Source: Penium margaritaceum
Lineage: Eukaryota > Streptophyta > Zygnematophyceae > Desmidiales > Peniaceae
NCBI GenBank assembly: GCA_023375785.1
Contig: SZWC01006709.1
Span: 65,130 to 129,129, forward strand
Direction of reading: 5' to 3'
Length of the DNA stretch: 64,000 nt
In this document: one piece after another, positions 22,978-35,171 of the stretch
How positions within the stretch are numbered: position 1 is the first letter of the stretch
How the letters are laid out: each line of letters begins with the position of its first letter
The notes under the pieces: model-generated
Databases searched by the model: none
Told to the model about the DNA's origin: nothing
The model's input: the letters and a program-made list of their open reading frames with translations, nothing else
Translations under genes and position numbers: made by a program

Positions 22978-23509
22978 CAGGGATGGAAAACCGCGATATT
23001 GAGTACCGCGGTATTAAAGTACCACGGTACTTTGGTACCGTTGTACTCAACATCGCTGTATCTTTGTCTTCTGGAGGGTCACCACCGATACAAGTACCAG
23101 TACCACGTTACCTATGGTAGTAGTGAAGTACCACGGTTTTCAGAGAATACCACGTTACGTAGTGTACCATAGTTTGTAAAACTAATAATACTTCGGTGAG
23201 ATTCACCACCGCAGAAAAAAAAGAGTGTGAATACTCGTTTGCGACACTGAAATTCGAGCAAAGTGGGTAGATAACAGTACAGCCGTAGCTCTTTTCTTTG
23301 AGTTGAAAAGTACTGCGCTACAATAACGCAGTACGGTACCACACAGGACTGCAATACCGTGGTATTTGGTATCGCAGTACTAATGTACCACAGAGTTGTT
23401 GTAATGCAGTACCCAATACCGCGGTATCCTACTTCCGCTGGAGGTTTATACCGATACAGGTACCGCGCCCACGGTACGACCTGTATTGCTATATTACCAC
23501 GGTACCTTG
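22978..23509. repeat. Palindrome-rich repeat with hAT-like end (left piece)
   Basis: It begins CAGGGATGG, a terminus typical of hAT elements, then carries many variants of the palindrome ACCGCGGT / TACCACGGTA. The density of near-palindromic GGTACC and CCGCGG motifs falls off outside the piece. No transposase frame is visible, so it would be non-autonomous. Copia B1 is inserted at its right edge (target CCTTG, 23505-23509). A related piece lies at about 42021-42346 in the opposite orientation. Confidence 0.55.
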
Positions 23510-24361
23510 AAACAGAAATGTTAGGCAGCAGGTTGGGGCAACAGCGTTGTTGATGCAGCGTGCGGGCTTCCACGCTCGTTGCTTAAGTTTGCTGCCCCAT
23601 CAGTCCGCTGCTCTAGCGACTAAGTCTGGAAGCTCTAGTTTTGTTACTCAGAAGTGCACACGCCAATGTTAGCACCAGAAAGCAGCTGGAAACTGAGAGT
23701 AACTGATTAGGAATAAAAAATGAGCACCAATGGGAGACCCCTCCAAGTTCTAGCTCCCCCTAACTAGTGTAGAACTTGTTATTCAGCTAACCAGCCAATC
23801 AGAAAATAGTCCTAGACCTATTTTCTGGCAGGCAGGGTTTTCTTAACGAGCCCTGCCACACGCCCGACAGTCCAAAACCCGGGCGTCGTCCGTTTTGCCT
23901 GAAAACTGAACCATACCATAATACCGACACTGCAAACGCATTCGTGCGGTCAGAATCAGCTAAAAAAAATCAGCAAACAGTTATGGCTGCACGAACCCAG
24001 GCAGTGCCTACGACAGTCAACGATGCCAAACAGGGCCATACAGCAGGACACATGGACCCTAGGCACCACATGATGCTGCAGACGTAGTGTCACAGCCAGA
24101 CACAACGCTAGGTGCATGCAGGCAGCATCAACAGTGGCTGTGACTGCCGGCGGCCCGACCACCGAGGAGGCCTGCTGATGGAGCAGAGCGCATCGCCAGA
24201 GGGAGGAGGATCCAGCGACGGGTGAGTGGGCCTCAGTGTGCGTCGGCTCCATCGAGCAACATTCAGATAGCGTTGAGTCTCACCGTCAGTCATCTGCACG
24301 CTGATGTATACAAGCCGTGAGGACACAACAGAGTACAATGAGAGATGCACAAGAACCAACA
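23510..24361 (-). repeat. 3' LTR of copia B1
   Basis: Read on the minus strand it starts TGTTGGTTCTTGTGC at 24361 and ends TTTCTGTTT at 23510, 852 bp. It matches the B2 LTRs along its length. Confidence 0.9.
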
Positions 24362-24368
24362 CTCCCCC
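24362..24368 (-). other. Polypurine tract of copia B1
   Basis: GGGGGAG on the minus strand, directly before the 3' LTR start TGTTGG. The same tract precedes the B2 3' LTR. Confidence 0.75.
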
Positions 24369-24468
24369 ATGACTCACAGGCGTAGTGCACATGTGCGGGC
24401 AGAGACATAATCAACGACTAGACTCCCCTAGGCCAAGCAGAATCGCAAGCAAGGACAGAGAGAGTCAC

Positions 24469-27400
24469 TCACGGACGTACCCCGACTGAACTCACAGCCT
24501 TCTTGAACGAGTCGCGCTTCATTGCCTTGGTCAAGAAGTCAGCCAAGTGCCATGCTGTCTCAACCCACACGATGTTTCTGCCGTCATGCAACAACGAATG
24601 CACATAGTGATACTCAACGTTGATGTGCTTTGTGCGTGTGTGATGCACGCCGTTGTTGGAAATGGTCATTGCACTCTCATTGTCACAATGCAACGTGATG
24701 GATGTGACAGACTGACGCAACTCGGACAACAGACGATGCAATCACACACTCTCACATGCGCCTGAGCCAAGAGCAATGTAGTCAGCTTCAGCACTGCTGC
24801 GTACGATGCACCCCTGCTTGCCACTGCGCAAGGACACTGCTGTGTCACCAATCAAAAAGATCCAGCCTGTGCGACTCTTACCGTCCGGATTGCCGGCCCA
24901 GTCACTGTCGGTGTAGTCCACCACAACAACAGACGGCTAACGGCGGAACATGAGACCTCGCCGAGGAGTCAAGATGACAGTGCAGTACTCGGATCGCGGC
25001 CTCGTAGTGGAGGTGACGCGGTTCCTGAGAAAACTGGGCCAGGAGGTTGACGGCGAACGCGATGTCTGGGCGTGTTGTCGTCACCAGGAACATCAGTGAC
25101 CCGATGACTCGCAGGTACGTGGTCACGTCAACTGGCTCCCCCACAACAGCTAGGTCAAGTCTCTTCAGCTTCACCTGGCCATCCGGTGACATGGATGAAG
25201 ATGTGCTAGGCACGAGTGGCAGGTCCTCCGCAAAGTTGGTGGGCAGATTCTACACATAGGAGGCCTAGTGGATGTGGAGGAGGCCCTGGGAGCGATCATG
25301 CTCGAGCTCCATGCCCTGGAAGACTCTGGCAGATCCGAGATCCTTCATCTAGTAGGTGGCGTGCAGCAAGTCCTTGACACGTTGGATGGTAGCCGTGTCT
25401 AGCGACGCAATGAGGAGATCGTCGACGTAAACCAGAACAGCGGAAAAAGTCTGGCCTCGCGGACTGAAAAACAGTACGGGGTCAGCGGTGCTGCACTGGA
25501 GTCCGCCTCGAAGGAGCGTGCTGCTGATTTCTTGGTTCCAGCACCAAGGTGACCGCTTGAGGCCATAGAGGGCCTTACGCAGTCGCCAGACTCTCCAAGT
25601 GCCATCGTCAAAGCCTGGGGGCTGCACCATGTAGAGCTCCTCACCCTCCAGTGAACCATGGAGAAAAGCGTTGCTCACATGCATCTGATGCAGCTCCCAC
25701 CCATGCTGGGCGACCAGGCTGAAGAGCGCCCGGCTAGTGGAGAACCGGCCAACTGGGGCAAAAATCTGGTCATAGTCGGCCCCAGGAATATGGGCAAACC
25801 CCTTGGCTGTAAGGCGGGCCTTGTACTTGTCCAAGGACCCGTCGGGCTTCCACTTGCGCTGAAAGACCCACTTGGCACCGATGGCCTTCCGACCTGGAGG
25901 AAGGTCGACGAGGTTGTACTGTCAAATATCAGCGAGCTCATCAGCGCAGACAGCGTCCCAGTGTGCAGCCTCAAGAGAGGCTCGTGCCTCGCGCAGGGTG
26001 GCTTGGTCCTCCGGGCATGCTGTGGAGGCGACTGAGAGAGCATGTGCATCTTGAGCCCCGGGTGGGATGCGTGCGAGTGCAGCCACGACAGTGTGCTTAT
26101 GCTCGTGATGAAGTATGGCATAGCCCAGTGTGGAGCCCGGGTGAAGGTCTGCAATGATGGCCAAGGTGGTCAAGCCGAGGGCCTTGGTGCCAGGGTCCCC
26201 ACTCACGACCATGGGAGTGGAGGAGACAGGTGGAGCCTCGAGGGGTCGAGGCGCCACAGAGCGCGGTGTGACGGTCTGCGCGCTCACCGACGGACTGGGT
26301 GAGAGTCTACTGCCTGGACAACGTGTGTAGTGTGGCAGGGAAGGAGATGGCATTGAGTCCGACAGGCCAATGGAGGCCGACGGGGTTGCTTGCCCGGAGG
26401 AGCCAGCAGATGCAACCGAGGTTGCTGGCCCGGATGGGCCAGCGGACGCGACTAGAGCTGCTGGCCTGGAGGGGCCAGCGAATGCAACTGGGGCTGTCGG
26501 TCCGGAGGAACCAGCGGACGCGACTGGGGCTGCCGGCCAGGAGGGACCAGCAGACGCGACTGGGGCTGCCGGCCAGGAGGAACCAGCGGACGCGACTGGG
26601 GCTGCCAGCCCGGAGGGACCAGTGGACGCGTCTGGGGCTGCCGGCCCGGAGGGACCAGCGGACACGACTGGGGCTGCCGGCCCGGAGGGACTAGCGGACG
26701 CGTCTCAGGCTGCCGGCTCGGAGGGACCGGCAGACACGACTGGGGCTACCGGCTCGGAGGGACCAGCAAACACGATTGGGAATTCCGGCTCAGAGGGACC
26801 AGCGGACACGACTGGGACTGGTGGCTAGGAGGGACCTGCGAACACAACTGGGGCTGCCGGCTCAGAGGGACTGAGGGATGTGTCACCCGAAAGCGGCAGG
26901 ATGGAGGACGGACTCACCACTCCCCCATGCGACGGGATAGACACGGACGAGCCGAAGTGAATGAGGTCGCGAGGAAATATGTCCTCGAAGAAGAGGGAAT
27001 CCTGGGACTCGACGCTGCAGTATCGGGAGGGATACTAGAAGCGCCAGGCTTTGGACTAACCAGAGGCACTGATGAAGGTACAGGGACGTCCGCGGGGGAC
27101 GAGCTTGCCGCCCTGCTGTGGGGCGGGCAGCCACACAATGGCCATACAGCCCCAGATGCGAGCCGGGCGGAGGTCAGCTCGCTGACCGCACCAATGCTGA
27201 TATGGCGTGGACTGGCGGAGAAGGGGATTGTGAAGAATTCGGTTCCAGACCCAGGTCATGTAGGCCATGGCTTCAGAATAGAAGCCATCGGAGAGACCGG
27301 ACCCGCATGGTGCTGACGGCGTTGGTCATGGTACGGTTCCACCGTTTGGAGACACCGTTCTCGATGGGCGTGTACGGCGCAGATGTCTCATGGTGGATCC

Positions 27401-30163
27401 CGCGTGAAGCGAGAATGGTCGCGGCCTCACCCATGTACTCACCACCACAATTGGTGCAAAAGCGGCGAAGAGAACGGCCACACGCGCACTCCGCAAGGAA
27501 AAGCCAGTCCTGGATGGCACGGGCAACATCGCTCTTCTGCCGAAGGTAGAAGACCCTGCGGTAGCGAGAATAGTCATCTGTGAGGGTGAGGACATAGCGG
27601 CCGTGCTCGCCGACGGACTCGGTGGGGAGAGGGTCCATGACGTCCAAATGGACAAGGTGAAGAGGGGCAGATGCAGTGGAGGAAGAAAAAGGGTACATGA
27701 ATCGATGCATCTTCCCCTGAGCGCAATCAATGCACTCAGTGGGGCACGAGAGGGGGAAAGTCTCTGGGTCAAGGCCCTTGGCCGGTTGGGTGTGGAGCAT
27801 GCTGTCTACGGCGGCAGAGTGGACGTGGCAAAGGCAGCGGTGCAAGAGCCGAGTGTCCAAAGGAGAAAGCGTACTGGTGACAAACACATGGCCTGTGGCA
27901 GCCGACGGGAAGGAGACGGAAGGGGAGATGGAGAGGCGAGGTACATGCCACAGGTTGCCACGGGTGGTGGCGTGTAGTACGACAAGACCAGATGGATGCA
28001 ACGACACAGTGCCAAAACCACGCGAGTGCACAACGTCCATGCTCATGCGGTCAAGGGCAGTGACGGACAGGAGGCTTAGCTCGAGACCAGGGACGAAGAG
28101 GACATCGGTCAGAATGACGTCACCGACAGGACCACGGAAACGAACAATGCTAACACCACGGACAGGAAACACCTGTCCGGAGCCCGTCCGAACTCCAGAG
28201 ACATCACCTACAGTACCAAGCATACTAAAGGCCTCACGAAAGGCCGTCATGTGATGCGTGGCCTCGTAGTCGATGATCCAAGTCTTAGCAGGGTCCTGGA
28301 CCGGGGTCACCAGATCGCTAACGGTCACATGGCAACAAGCAAGGGACGCGGACGCGGTGGAAGGAGGCGCGCACCGAGACTGCCAATCATCAAGCCACGC
28401 AACGTCATCACAGAAAGGGGTAGAGGAGACCATGGGAGACGACAAGACAGACGAGAGAACGGGACACGACCGTAGTTCAGTCTCAATCATGCAGTGCTAG
28501 GCAGGAGGGCAGGAGGTGATGCAATTCGCACTTCCCTACGGAGGAGGGCGTGGCAGGCTGAGCTGGAGCGCGATGAACTACTCCAGCTAACGCTCACGGG
28601 AGGTTGGCCCGAGAGTGTAGACCAAGTGTGGAGTGACGGCATTGGAGCCCAGGTAAGGGAAGGACAGTGCCGGTGACGGGAACGGAGGCGCCGACGACTG
28701 CGGATAGTACTCCTACGGCGTGAGTGTCTACTGGACTGGTGGAGCTGTCAAAGTGGCGGAGCTGCTGGACAAGGTCAAGGCGTCAGGGCCGACGCCAGAT
28801 ACAGCGGCAGAGGCAAGACGGTGCTCTCGCTGGTGACGCATGTTGGCGATGACGCACGCCTCGTCCGTCGAGAGAGGGCACGTGTACCACCCGTGCCCGG
28901 GCTGGCCACAGTTGTGGCAGACCGAGCCACCATCGCTGGACCCGGTCGATGGCTGCTGCTGCTGCTGCTGCGGTGAACCCTTGCCTTTTTTGTTCCAACG
29001 CTTCTTCTTCCCCGAAGACGATGAGGTAGCTGCGGCAGGGAAAGCGACGATCACGGAGGCGACGGCAGGGGAGGCAACGGCAGGGGAGGCAAGAGCCTCC
29101 GTGCACTGGAGTTGGGACTCTAGACGAGCTTCCTCAATGTGGAGGAAGAGCTCGTATGCCCAAGGCATGAGGGTGCCCTAGGCCTCTATGGTGGAGAGGA
29201 TGTCCTGGGGGTAGTGCACGAAGACGTCCGTGTATGCGCTGGTGGCGCTGTGCTTGATGGTGAGGAGCGCGACCAGAGGGGTTAGTGCAGATCTGCCGAG
29301 ACGACGAAGGATGTCCTCCGCCCGCTGCCAGTAGGCAGTGACCGTCTCGATCTCCCCCATGTACAGGGAGTTGAACTCCCGTAGCAGATGGCTGGTCTCA
29401 GCTTTGCTAGACAGGCGATGGGGCCGGGTGAGGACGTGCCACGCAGCTGCAGGGTCTGGGGTGGCGCCAGCGGTGAAGTCGTAGAGGAAAGGCTCTAGGG
29501 CTAGGCGGGAAGCCGAAGGGGGAACTGGGACTAGGGCACGGACGGCGCGACCAGCGTCATACAACTGGTCGGCCTGGACGGGGTCATATGGGAGGGTGTA
29601 GTATGCCCACAGGCCCTCACCCTGCGCCCAAATCCAGAAGCTGAGCTCCCAGCTTCGGAACTGCTCGCCGGCCTAAAGTGGCGCGGGCGACATCTCAAAG
29701 TCCTGCCTGCGGCCGGCGCCCACAGTGGGACCAAGGATGGAGGTCACCGTCTGCCACTGGCACTGAGTCTGCTGCTGCGCCAGGTAATGCGTAGCAACGG
29801 ACACAACGGGGCTGGCGTGCCCGGGAAGGATGAATGATGGCAGCAGACTGGTGGCACACTGGGAGGCCAATGGCTGCAGCGCTGGGAGCTGCTGCGTCAA
29901 GGTGGCAAGCTGTTGCTAAAGAGCAGCCAAGGGGTCAGGGTTGCCGCCAATGACGTCAGAGGACTGTTGCTGCTGTTGTTGCTAGTGCTGTTGCATTTAC
30001 TACTACTGCGTTTGCTGCTGCTGCTACTGCTGGTGCTGCTGGTGCTGCTGCTGCTACTGTTGCTGCTACTGCTACTGCTCTAATTGTTGTAGCTGTTGCA
30101 AGAAGGGGGAACTGGGGGTCCCCCCAACAGAGGTGGACCCCTCCTCGGAGGGCTATTAGTCAT
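24469..30163 (-). pseudogene. Defective copia Gag-Pol polyprotein of B1
   Basis: Gag is taken from the ATG at 30163 (MTNSPPRRG), aligned with the B2 start. Recognised on the minus strand in order: Gag core around 29564 (RALVPVPPSASRLALEPF); an intact zinc knuckle CHNCGQPGHGWYTC (CX2CX4HX4C); protease region with DYEA in place of DSGA; pre-integrase HRCLCH...CIDCAQGKMH; integrase with the first Asp (HLD), Asn in place of the second Asp (CTNCGGEY) and Lys in place of the catalytic Glu (ENGVSKRW); a 36-bp coding minisatellite; reverse transcriptase with YVDD at 25429-25418; and RNase H ending at 24469. Breaks include TAG at 25351-25349, where B2 has CAG. Protease and integrase active sites are lost, so autonomous activity is excluded. 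Confidence 0.9.
26392..26875 (-). repeat. 36-bp coding minisatellite in B1 pol linker
   Basis: About 13 degenerate copies of a 36-bp unit encode the 12-residue pattern SAGPSGPAAPVA between integrase and reverse transcriptase. B2 has the same array. The phase is preserved over most of it. Confidence 0.85.
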
Positions 30164-30680
30164 GGTGGTTTATGGTGCCTCTCTTCCGCTTTTTGTTTGT
30201 TTTCTTTTGTCTGTTTTTTTTTTCTTTTTTTTTCTTTTGTGTGCTATTGATGTCAGCAGTGACGTCAGCCAAAGATGGCTGATGTTAGCAGAGGCTACTA
30301 CGGTGTGTGCAGTGCTACTGCTTTGTTTTTTTGTGTTGTTGATGACGTCAGCAATGACATCAGAAGTGACGCCAGCGAACGGTAGCTGACGTTTGCAGCG
30401 GCTGATGTAGCCGCTGTTGTGGGGCTGCAGCAGCTGTTGCTGCTGCTGTTACTGCTGATGCTGTTGCTATTGCTCCTACTATTGCTGCCGACTCTTGCTG
30501 CTACAAGCTGCTACGAGCTGCTTTTGCTACCGGCTGTTGCGGGCTGCTGCTACTACTACAGGCTGCTGCTGTTGCGAGCTGTTGCGAGCTGCTGCTGTGT
30601 GCTTCTGCTGCTGGCTGCTGTTCCCACTGCTCGCTGCCCCGGCAAGCTGCTGCTGCTGTTACTGGCTATTGTTGTTAGTC
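29953..30680 (-). repeat. CAG-rich gag start and leader of B1
   Basis: On the minus strand, GCA/CAG triplets occupy the first part of gag (about 30090-29953) and much of the leader (about 30680-30420). Between them lie T-rich stretches on the plus strand and TGACGTCA sites. No gene is inferred from the frames in these tracts. Confidence 0.75.
30260..30350 (-). promoter_or_regulatory. TGACGTCA pair in B1 leader
   Basis: Perfect TGACGTCA at 30260-30267 and 30343-30350, with decayed relatives (TGATGTCA, TGACATCA) beside them. The position, just upstream of gag, parallels the A-family cluster. Possible bZIP sites; inferred. Confidence 0.45.
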
Positions 30681-30961
30681 ACACCTGGAGAACATCGCCA
30701 TGTTTGTCGTTGCCAGCAAGCGCCTGACGTGGCGTGCCGCTCACCTCCTCGCGTCAAGCTTGGGGGTCAGTGCTGCCGGAAAAAATCCGGCAGCATTTCC
30801 CCTAGCCCAGTGGCCGTGGGAAAAATTCTGACGCCGTCACCAGGCAGGTCCATGTTGTTAGAATCAAACCGGCAGCATTTCTCCTGCACTGGCGCATATG
30901 GGGGTCCGCCGGCGTTGTTTGGCACCTATACGTCAGTCTTCTGCTGTTGCTGCTACACTCT

Positions 30962-30974
30962 GGCTCTGATACCA
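30962..30974 (-). other. Primer-binding site of copia B1
   Basis: TGGTATCAGAGCC on the minus strand directly abuts the 5' LTR; initiator Met tRNA type. Confidence 0.88.
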
Positions 30975-32176
30975 AAACAAAATGCTAAGCAGTAGGTTGG
31001 GGCAGTAGCATTGTTAATGCAGCGTGTAGGCTTCCACGCTCGTTGCTTAAGTCTACTGTCCCCTCAGTTTGCTGCTCTACAGACGAAGTGTGGAAGCTCT
31101 GGGTTTGTTACTCAGAAGTGTGCGCGCCAGTGTTAGCGCCAGAAAGCAGCTGGAAACTGAAAGTAACTGATTAGCAATCGAGAATGGGCAACAATGGGAG
31201 ACCCCTCCAAGTTCTAGCTCCCCCCCACTAGTGTAGAACTTGTTACTCAGCTAACCAGCAAATCAGAAAATATTCCTAGACATGTTTTGTAACAAACTGT
31301 TAAGGAGCTCGGCCCACTCGGCCAAAACCGCGGTAGTTGAGGGTCTCCGACCCTCAACTCATCCCATCCATTGCCCACAAGCCAGGACCTACGTTCGAGC
31401 CACGTGGCACACCTCGCCCTGCATTCCTCCCACACAGGAATGGACCCGCCCCCGGTATCCACAATGGGTGTCGAACCCTAACGCTCTGATACCAAATGTA
31501 ACAAACGAATGGGAAGCATGGCCTAGTAGGCCACAACCGCGGTAGTTGAGGGTCTCCGACCCTCAACTCATCCCATCCATCGCCCACAGGCCAGGACCCA
31601 CGTTCGAGCCACGTGGCACACCTCGTGCTACATATTTTCTGGCAGGCAGGGTTTTCTCGGTGAGCCGTGCCAGACGCCCTACAGCCCAAAACCCGGGTGT
31701 CGTCCGTTTTGCCTGAAAACTTGACCATACCATAATACGGACGCTGCAAACGCAGTCGTGTGGTCAGTATCAGCTAGAAAAATAGCAGCAAAGAGTTATG
31801 GCTGCCCGAACCCAGGCACTGCCTACGACAGTCAGTGATGCCAAACAGGGTCACACAGTAGGAGACATGGACCCTATTCACAGCATGATGCTGCAGACGC
31901 AATGCCACAACCAGACACAGCGCTAGGTGCATGCACACAGCATCCGCAGTGGTAGTGACCGCCGGCGGCCCGACCGCCGAGGAGTGTTGTCAATGGAGCT
32001 TAGCGCATCAACGGAGGGAGGAGGCTCCAGCGAACAGTGAGTGGGCCTCAGCGCGCGTAGGCTCCACCGAGCGACACTCCAGCTACGTCCACTCTCGCCG
32101 TCATTCATCTGCACGCCGATGTACACAAGGCGGGAGGACACAACAGAGTACAATGAGAGATGCATGAAAACCAACA
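30975..32176 (-). repeat. 5' LTR of copia B1 (enlarged by TRIM insertion)
   Basis: On the minus strand it starts TGTTGGTTTTCATGC at 32176 and ends at the primer-binding site. Its 1202 bp exceed the 851-853 bp of the other B LTRs by about the size of the nested TRIM. Confidence 0.9.
31288..31620 (-). mobile_element. TRIM (terminal-repeat retrotransposon in miniature) inside B1 5' LTR
   Basis: Two direct repeats of exactly 124 bp (31288-31411 and 31497-31620) flank an 85-bp middle. On the minus strand the LTR reads TGTGCCACGTGG ... TTGTTACA, followed after two bases by TGGTATCAGAGC (31494-31483) and, at the other side, a purine-rich GGGAGGAATGCAGGGCGAGG before the second LTR. There is no coding capacity, as in plant TRIM/SMART elements, which need enzymes from other retrotransposons. 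The target duplication is imperfect (GACAT / TACAT suggested). A derivative lies at 47393-47542. Confidence 0.85.
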
Positions 32177-32181
32177 CCTTG

Positions 32182-33027
32182 TAAAACAAAAAAGCAACTG
32201 TCCTTCCCTACTAATAGACAGTTGAAAGAAACACAACATTTAAAAAATGGTCACCCCCTGCCCAAACACAGTTCTTGGGTGAGAGGGTCATCGTTCTAGG
32301 TGCAGGCAGGGGGGAGGGGCTCGCTACCCTACTGCCTTTTGATTTTAATGTTAAATATTTATCGGGGAACGGCGAATTTATTTATTTGGCTCTGAAAAAC
32401 ATCCTACCCAAAACGAATACAGCTTATTTATTCACCCGGTCACGTACGACCCTCGTCGGCTGAGCGAAATCCAAACTGCGGTCATGTGACGTCCATCGGT
32501 CAAGCGATCGCTCGATTTTCGGTGTCGTTTGGACACCGACACCGGAAATCGTGAGTGCCAAACGTGAAAATAATCGTTCAGCGGCAAAAAAAAAACGAAA
32601 TCTAGACAACGCAATGAAGTAATTTCGCCTAATTACACTACAGGAAAAGAATTGTGCCCGAAGACAAATTTAGACTCCGGGTCGTAAATGATTTCAAAAG
32701 GCGCAATCATAAAGCAGTACGGTATTACGTCTTAGATAGGGCAGGTTCAAAGTTGTGACAGACTTGAGAGAATACAATATTCTCAATAAATTGTACCCCT
32801 TGTCCAAAACAGAGAGGGGAAGGGGGGCTTCACATATATGGACCACCCCCCCCCTCCCGCCCTTTCTTGGTCATTTTCAAACTTGTGCAAAAAGGACCTA
32901 ACAAGAAGTTGGCCTCGTGCGGGTGACCGAACATTGTTCAATCGAACGCCCGATGACACCCTTTCTCGAGTCCTAGTCGTTCTGGTCACATGCATGCATG
33001 CCGCTAGTTACCCCCCTCCGTGTCCCC
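32182..33027. other. Spacer between head-to-head copia elements B1 and B2
   Basis: About 850 bp without a supported gene. It is AT-richer than the flanks at 32340-32620. Both flanking 5' LTRs point away from it, so it lies between two divergent retroelement promoters. No terminal repeats were seen inside it. Confidence 0.5.
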
Positions 33028-33032
33028 ATGCA

Positions 33033-33885
33033 TGCTGGTTTTCGTGCATCTCTCATTGTACTCTGTTGTGTCCTCCCGGCTTGTGTACATCGGCGTGCAG
33101 ATGACTGACGGCGAGACTTGACGCTGCAGGATTGTCGCTCGGTGGAGCCGACGCACGCTGAGGCCCACTCACCCGTCGTTGGAGCCATCTCCCTCTGGCG
33201 ATGCGCTCTGCTCCATCAGCAGGCCTCCTCGGTGGTCGGGCCGCCGGCAGTCACTGCCACTGCTGATGCTGCCTGCATGCACCTAGCGTTGTCTCTGGCT
33301 GTGGCACTGCGTCTGCAGCATCATGCGGTGCCCAGGGTCCATGTCTCCTGCTGTATGGCCCTGTTTGGCATCGTTGACTATCATAGACACTGCCTGGGTT
33401 CGGGCAGCCATAACTTCTTGTAGCTATTTTTCTAGCTGATTCTGACCACACGACTGCGTTTGCAGCGTTGGTATTATGGTATGGTCCAGTTTTCAGGCAA
33501 AAAGGACGACGCCCGGGTTTTGGGTTGTCAGGCGTCTGGCAGGGCTCACCGAGAAAACCCTGCCTGCCAGAAAATAGGTCTAGCACTATTTTTCGATAGG
33601 CTGGTTAGCTGAGTAGCAAGTTCTACACTAGTGGGGGGGAGCTAGAACTTGGAGGGGTCTTCCATTGTTGCTCATTCTTCATTCCTAATCGGTCACTTTC
33701 AGTTTTCAGCTGCTTTCTGGCGCTAACACTGGCGCGCGCATTTATGAGTAACAAACCCAGAGCTTCCAGACTTAGACTGTAGAGCAGCAGACTGAGGGGG
33801 CAGCAGAGTTAAGCAACGAGCGTGGAAGCCGGCACGCTGCATCAACATCGCATGCTTCCCCAACCCGCTGCCTAGGTTTCCAGCT
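33033..33885 (+). repeat. 5' LTR of copia B2
   Basis: Starts TGCTGGTTTTCGTGC and ends GTTTCCAGCT at the primer-binding site. It matches the B1 and B2 3' LTRs along its length. Confidence 0.9.
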
Positions 33886-33898
33886 TGGTATCAAAGCC
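33886..33898 (+). other. Primer-binding site of copia B2
   Basis: TGGTATCAAAGCC directly follows the 5' LTR. It differs from the initiator Met tRNA type site of B1 by one transition (G to A). Confidence 0.85.
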
Positions 33899-34195
33899 AG
33901 AGTGTAGCAGCAACAGCCGAAGACTGGCGTACAGGTGCCGGACAACGCCGGCGGACCCCCATAGGCGCTAGTGCAGGGGAAATGCTGCCAGATTTTTTTC
34001 GGCAGCATTGACCCGCCTGGTGGCAGCGTGAGATTCTTTCCCATGGCCACTGGGCCAGGGGAAATGCTGCTGAAATATTTTTGGCAGCGCTGACCCCCAC
34101 GCGTGACGCGAGGAGATGAGCAGCAGGACGCGTCCAACACCTGTAGGCAACGACGCACGCTACAACGTCACCCAGGTGTAGTGACTAGCACCAGC

Positions 34196-35030
34196 ACGAA
34201 AGAGTAGTAGTCTGCAGCGGCGGTAGCCGCAGGCAACGGCAGTGAGCAGTGGCAGGAGCAGCCAGCAGAAGCAGGCAAAAGCAGCAGCTCGCAGCAGCGC
34301 GCAATAGTAGCAGCAGCTCGCAGCAGCAGCAGCCTGCAACAGCAGCTCGCAGCAGCAAGAGCCCACAGCAGCAGCGAGCAGCAGCGATAGTAGGCAATAG
34401 CTATAGCAACGTGCAGAAGCAGTTGCGGGCTGCAGCAGCCGCAGTAGCAAGCCGCTGCAGTAGCAAGCTACAGTAGTGGCTGTAGCAAGCAGCTGCCAAC
34501 AGCGGCTGTTGCTGCTCGCTGCCCGTAGCAAGCGAGCAGCGAGCAGTAACCCGCTGCTGCCAACGAGCAGCTGCTCGCTGCCGGCGAGCAGTCGCTCGTT
34601 ACCAGCGAGCAGCATCCCGCTACTCCCAGCTAGCAGCGGGCAGCTACCCGTTGTGACAGACGAGAAAAGGAAAAAAAACGCAAGAAAAAAATCCCCCACC
34701 CCACCAGCTTTTCTGCCGTGGCTACAGCAGCTGCATTTGCTGTTGCAACCACCACAGCAGCCGCAGCTGCCCGCAGGAGCAGCAGTTGCTACTGCAACTG
34801 CAGCCGCAACAACAATAGCAATAGCAGCAGCCGTAGCAGCAGCAGCGGCAGCAGCTGCAACAGCAGTAGCAGCAGTAGCTGTTATAGCAGCAGTAGTAGC
34901 AGCACCAACAACAGCTGCTGCAGCACGAGCAACAGCACCAGCTACATCAGTAGCAACAGCAATAGCAGCGGCCCCAACAACCGCCACTGTTGAAGTCGGC
35001 ATCCAGCTGTTGACGTCACTACTGACCTCA
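34196..35030 (+). repeat. GCA/CAG-rich leader of copia B2
   Basis: Imperfect CAG/GCA triplets with a sub-block of GAGCAGC-type repeats at about 34520-34640. Both strands have composition-driven open frames (poly-Ala, -Gln, -Ser); none is taken as a gene. Confidence 0.8.
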
Positions 35031-35130
35031 TCAATTAAAAAAACAACAAAAAGGGGCAAGGGAAGGGGGAAGTAAACCTAAGGGTGGACAGGACGTCCAC
35101 CGCCCTGAGCAGACGTCACTACTGACGTCA
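35011..35130 (+). promoter_or_regulatory. TGACGTCA pair in B2 leader
   Basis: Perfect TGACGTCA at 35011-35018 and 35123-35130, with a decayed TGACCTCA between. They lie 40-160 bp before the gag ATG at 35172, like the A-family cluster. Confidence 0.45.
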
Positions 35131-35171
35131 GCACCACAGAAAAAAAAAACAAACAAAAAGGGCATCACTCC

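Larger units (their letters stand above)
23510..32176 (-). mobile_element. Complete Ty1/copia retrotransposon, family B copy 1 (B1)
   Basis: Minus-strand element with LTRs at 30975-32176 (5') and 23510-24361 (3'), a primer-binding site next to the 5' LTR, a polypurine tract and a perfect 5-bp duplication CCTTG (23505-23509 and 32177-32181). Domain order is copia. The 5' LTR is enlarged by a nested TRIM (31288-31620). Several stops and altered catalytic residues make it inactive. It lies head to head with B2. Confidence 0.93.

Noticed and set aside
23112-23573. 153-codon minus-strand frame in the palindrome-rich repeat
   Set aside because: Its Tyr/Arg-rich repeats arise from the GGTAC palindromes and it runs into the B1 LTR.
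26370-26828. Plus-strand 152-codon frame (Gly/Pro/Ala/Asp repeats)
   Set aside because: It is the antisense shadow of the 36-bp minisatellite in the B1 polyprotein.
32983-33000. GCATGCATGTGACCAG shared with the family-A LTR
   Set aside because: Only 16 bp, rich in the CATGCATG palindrome; not enough to call an LTR-A fragment.
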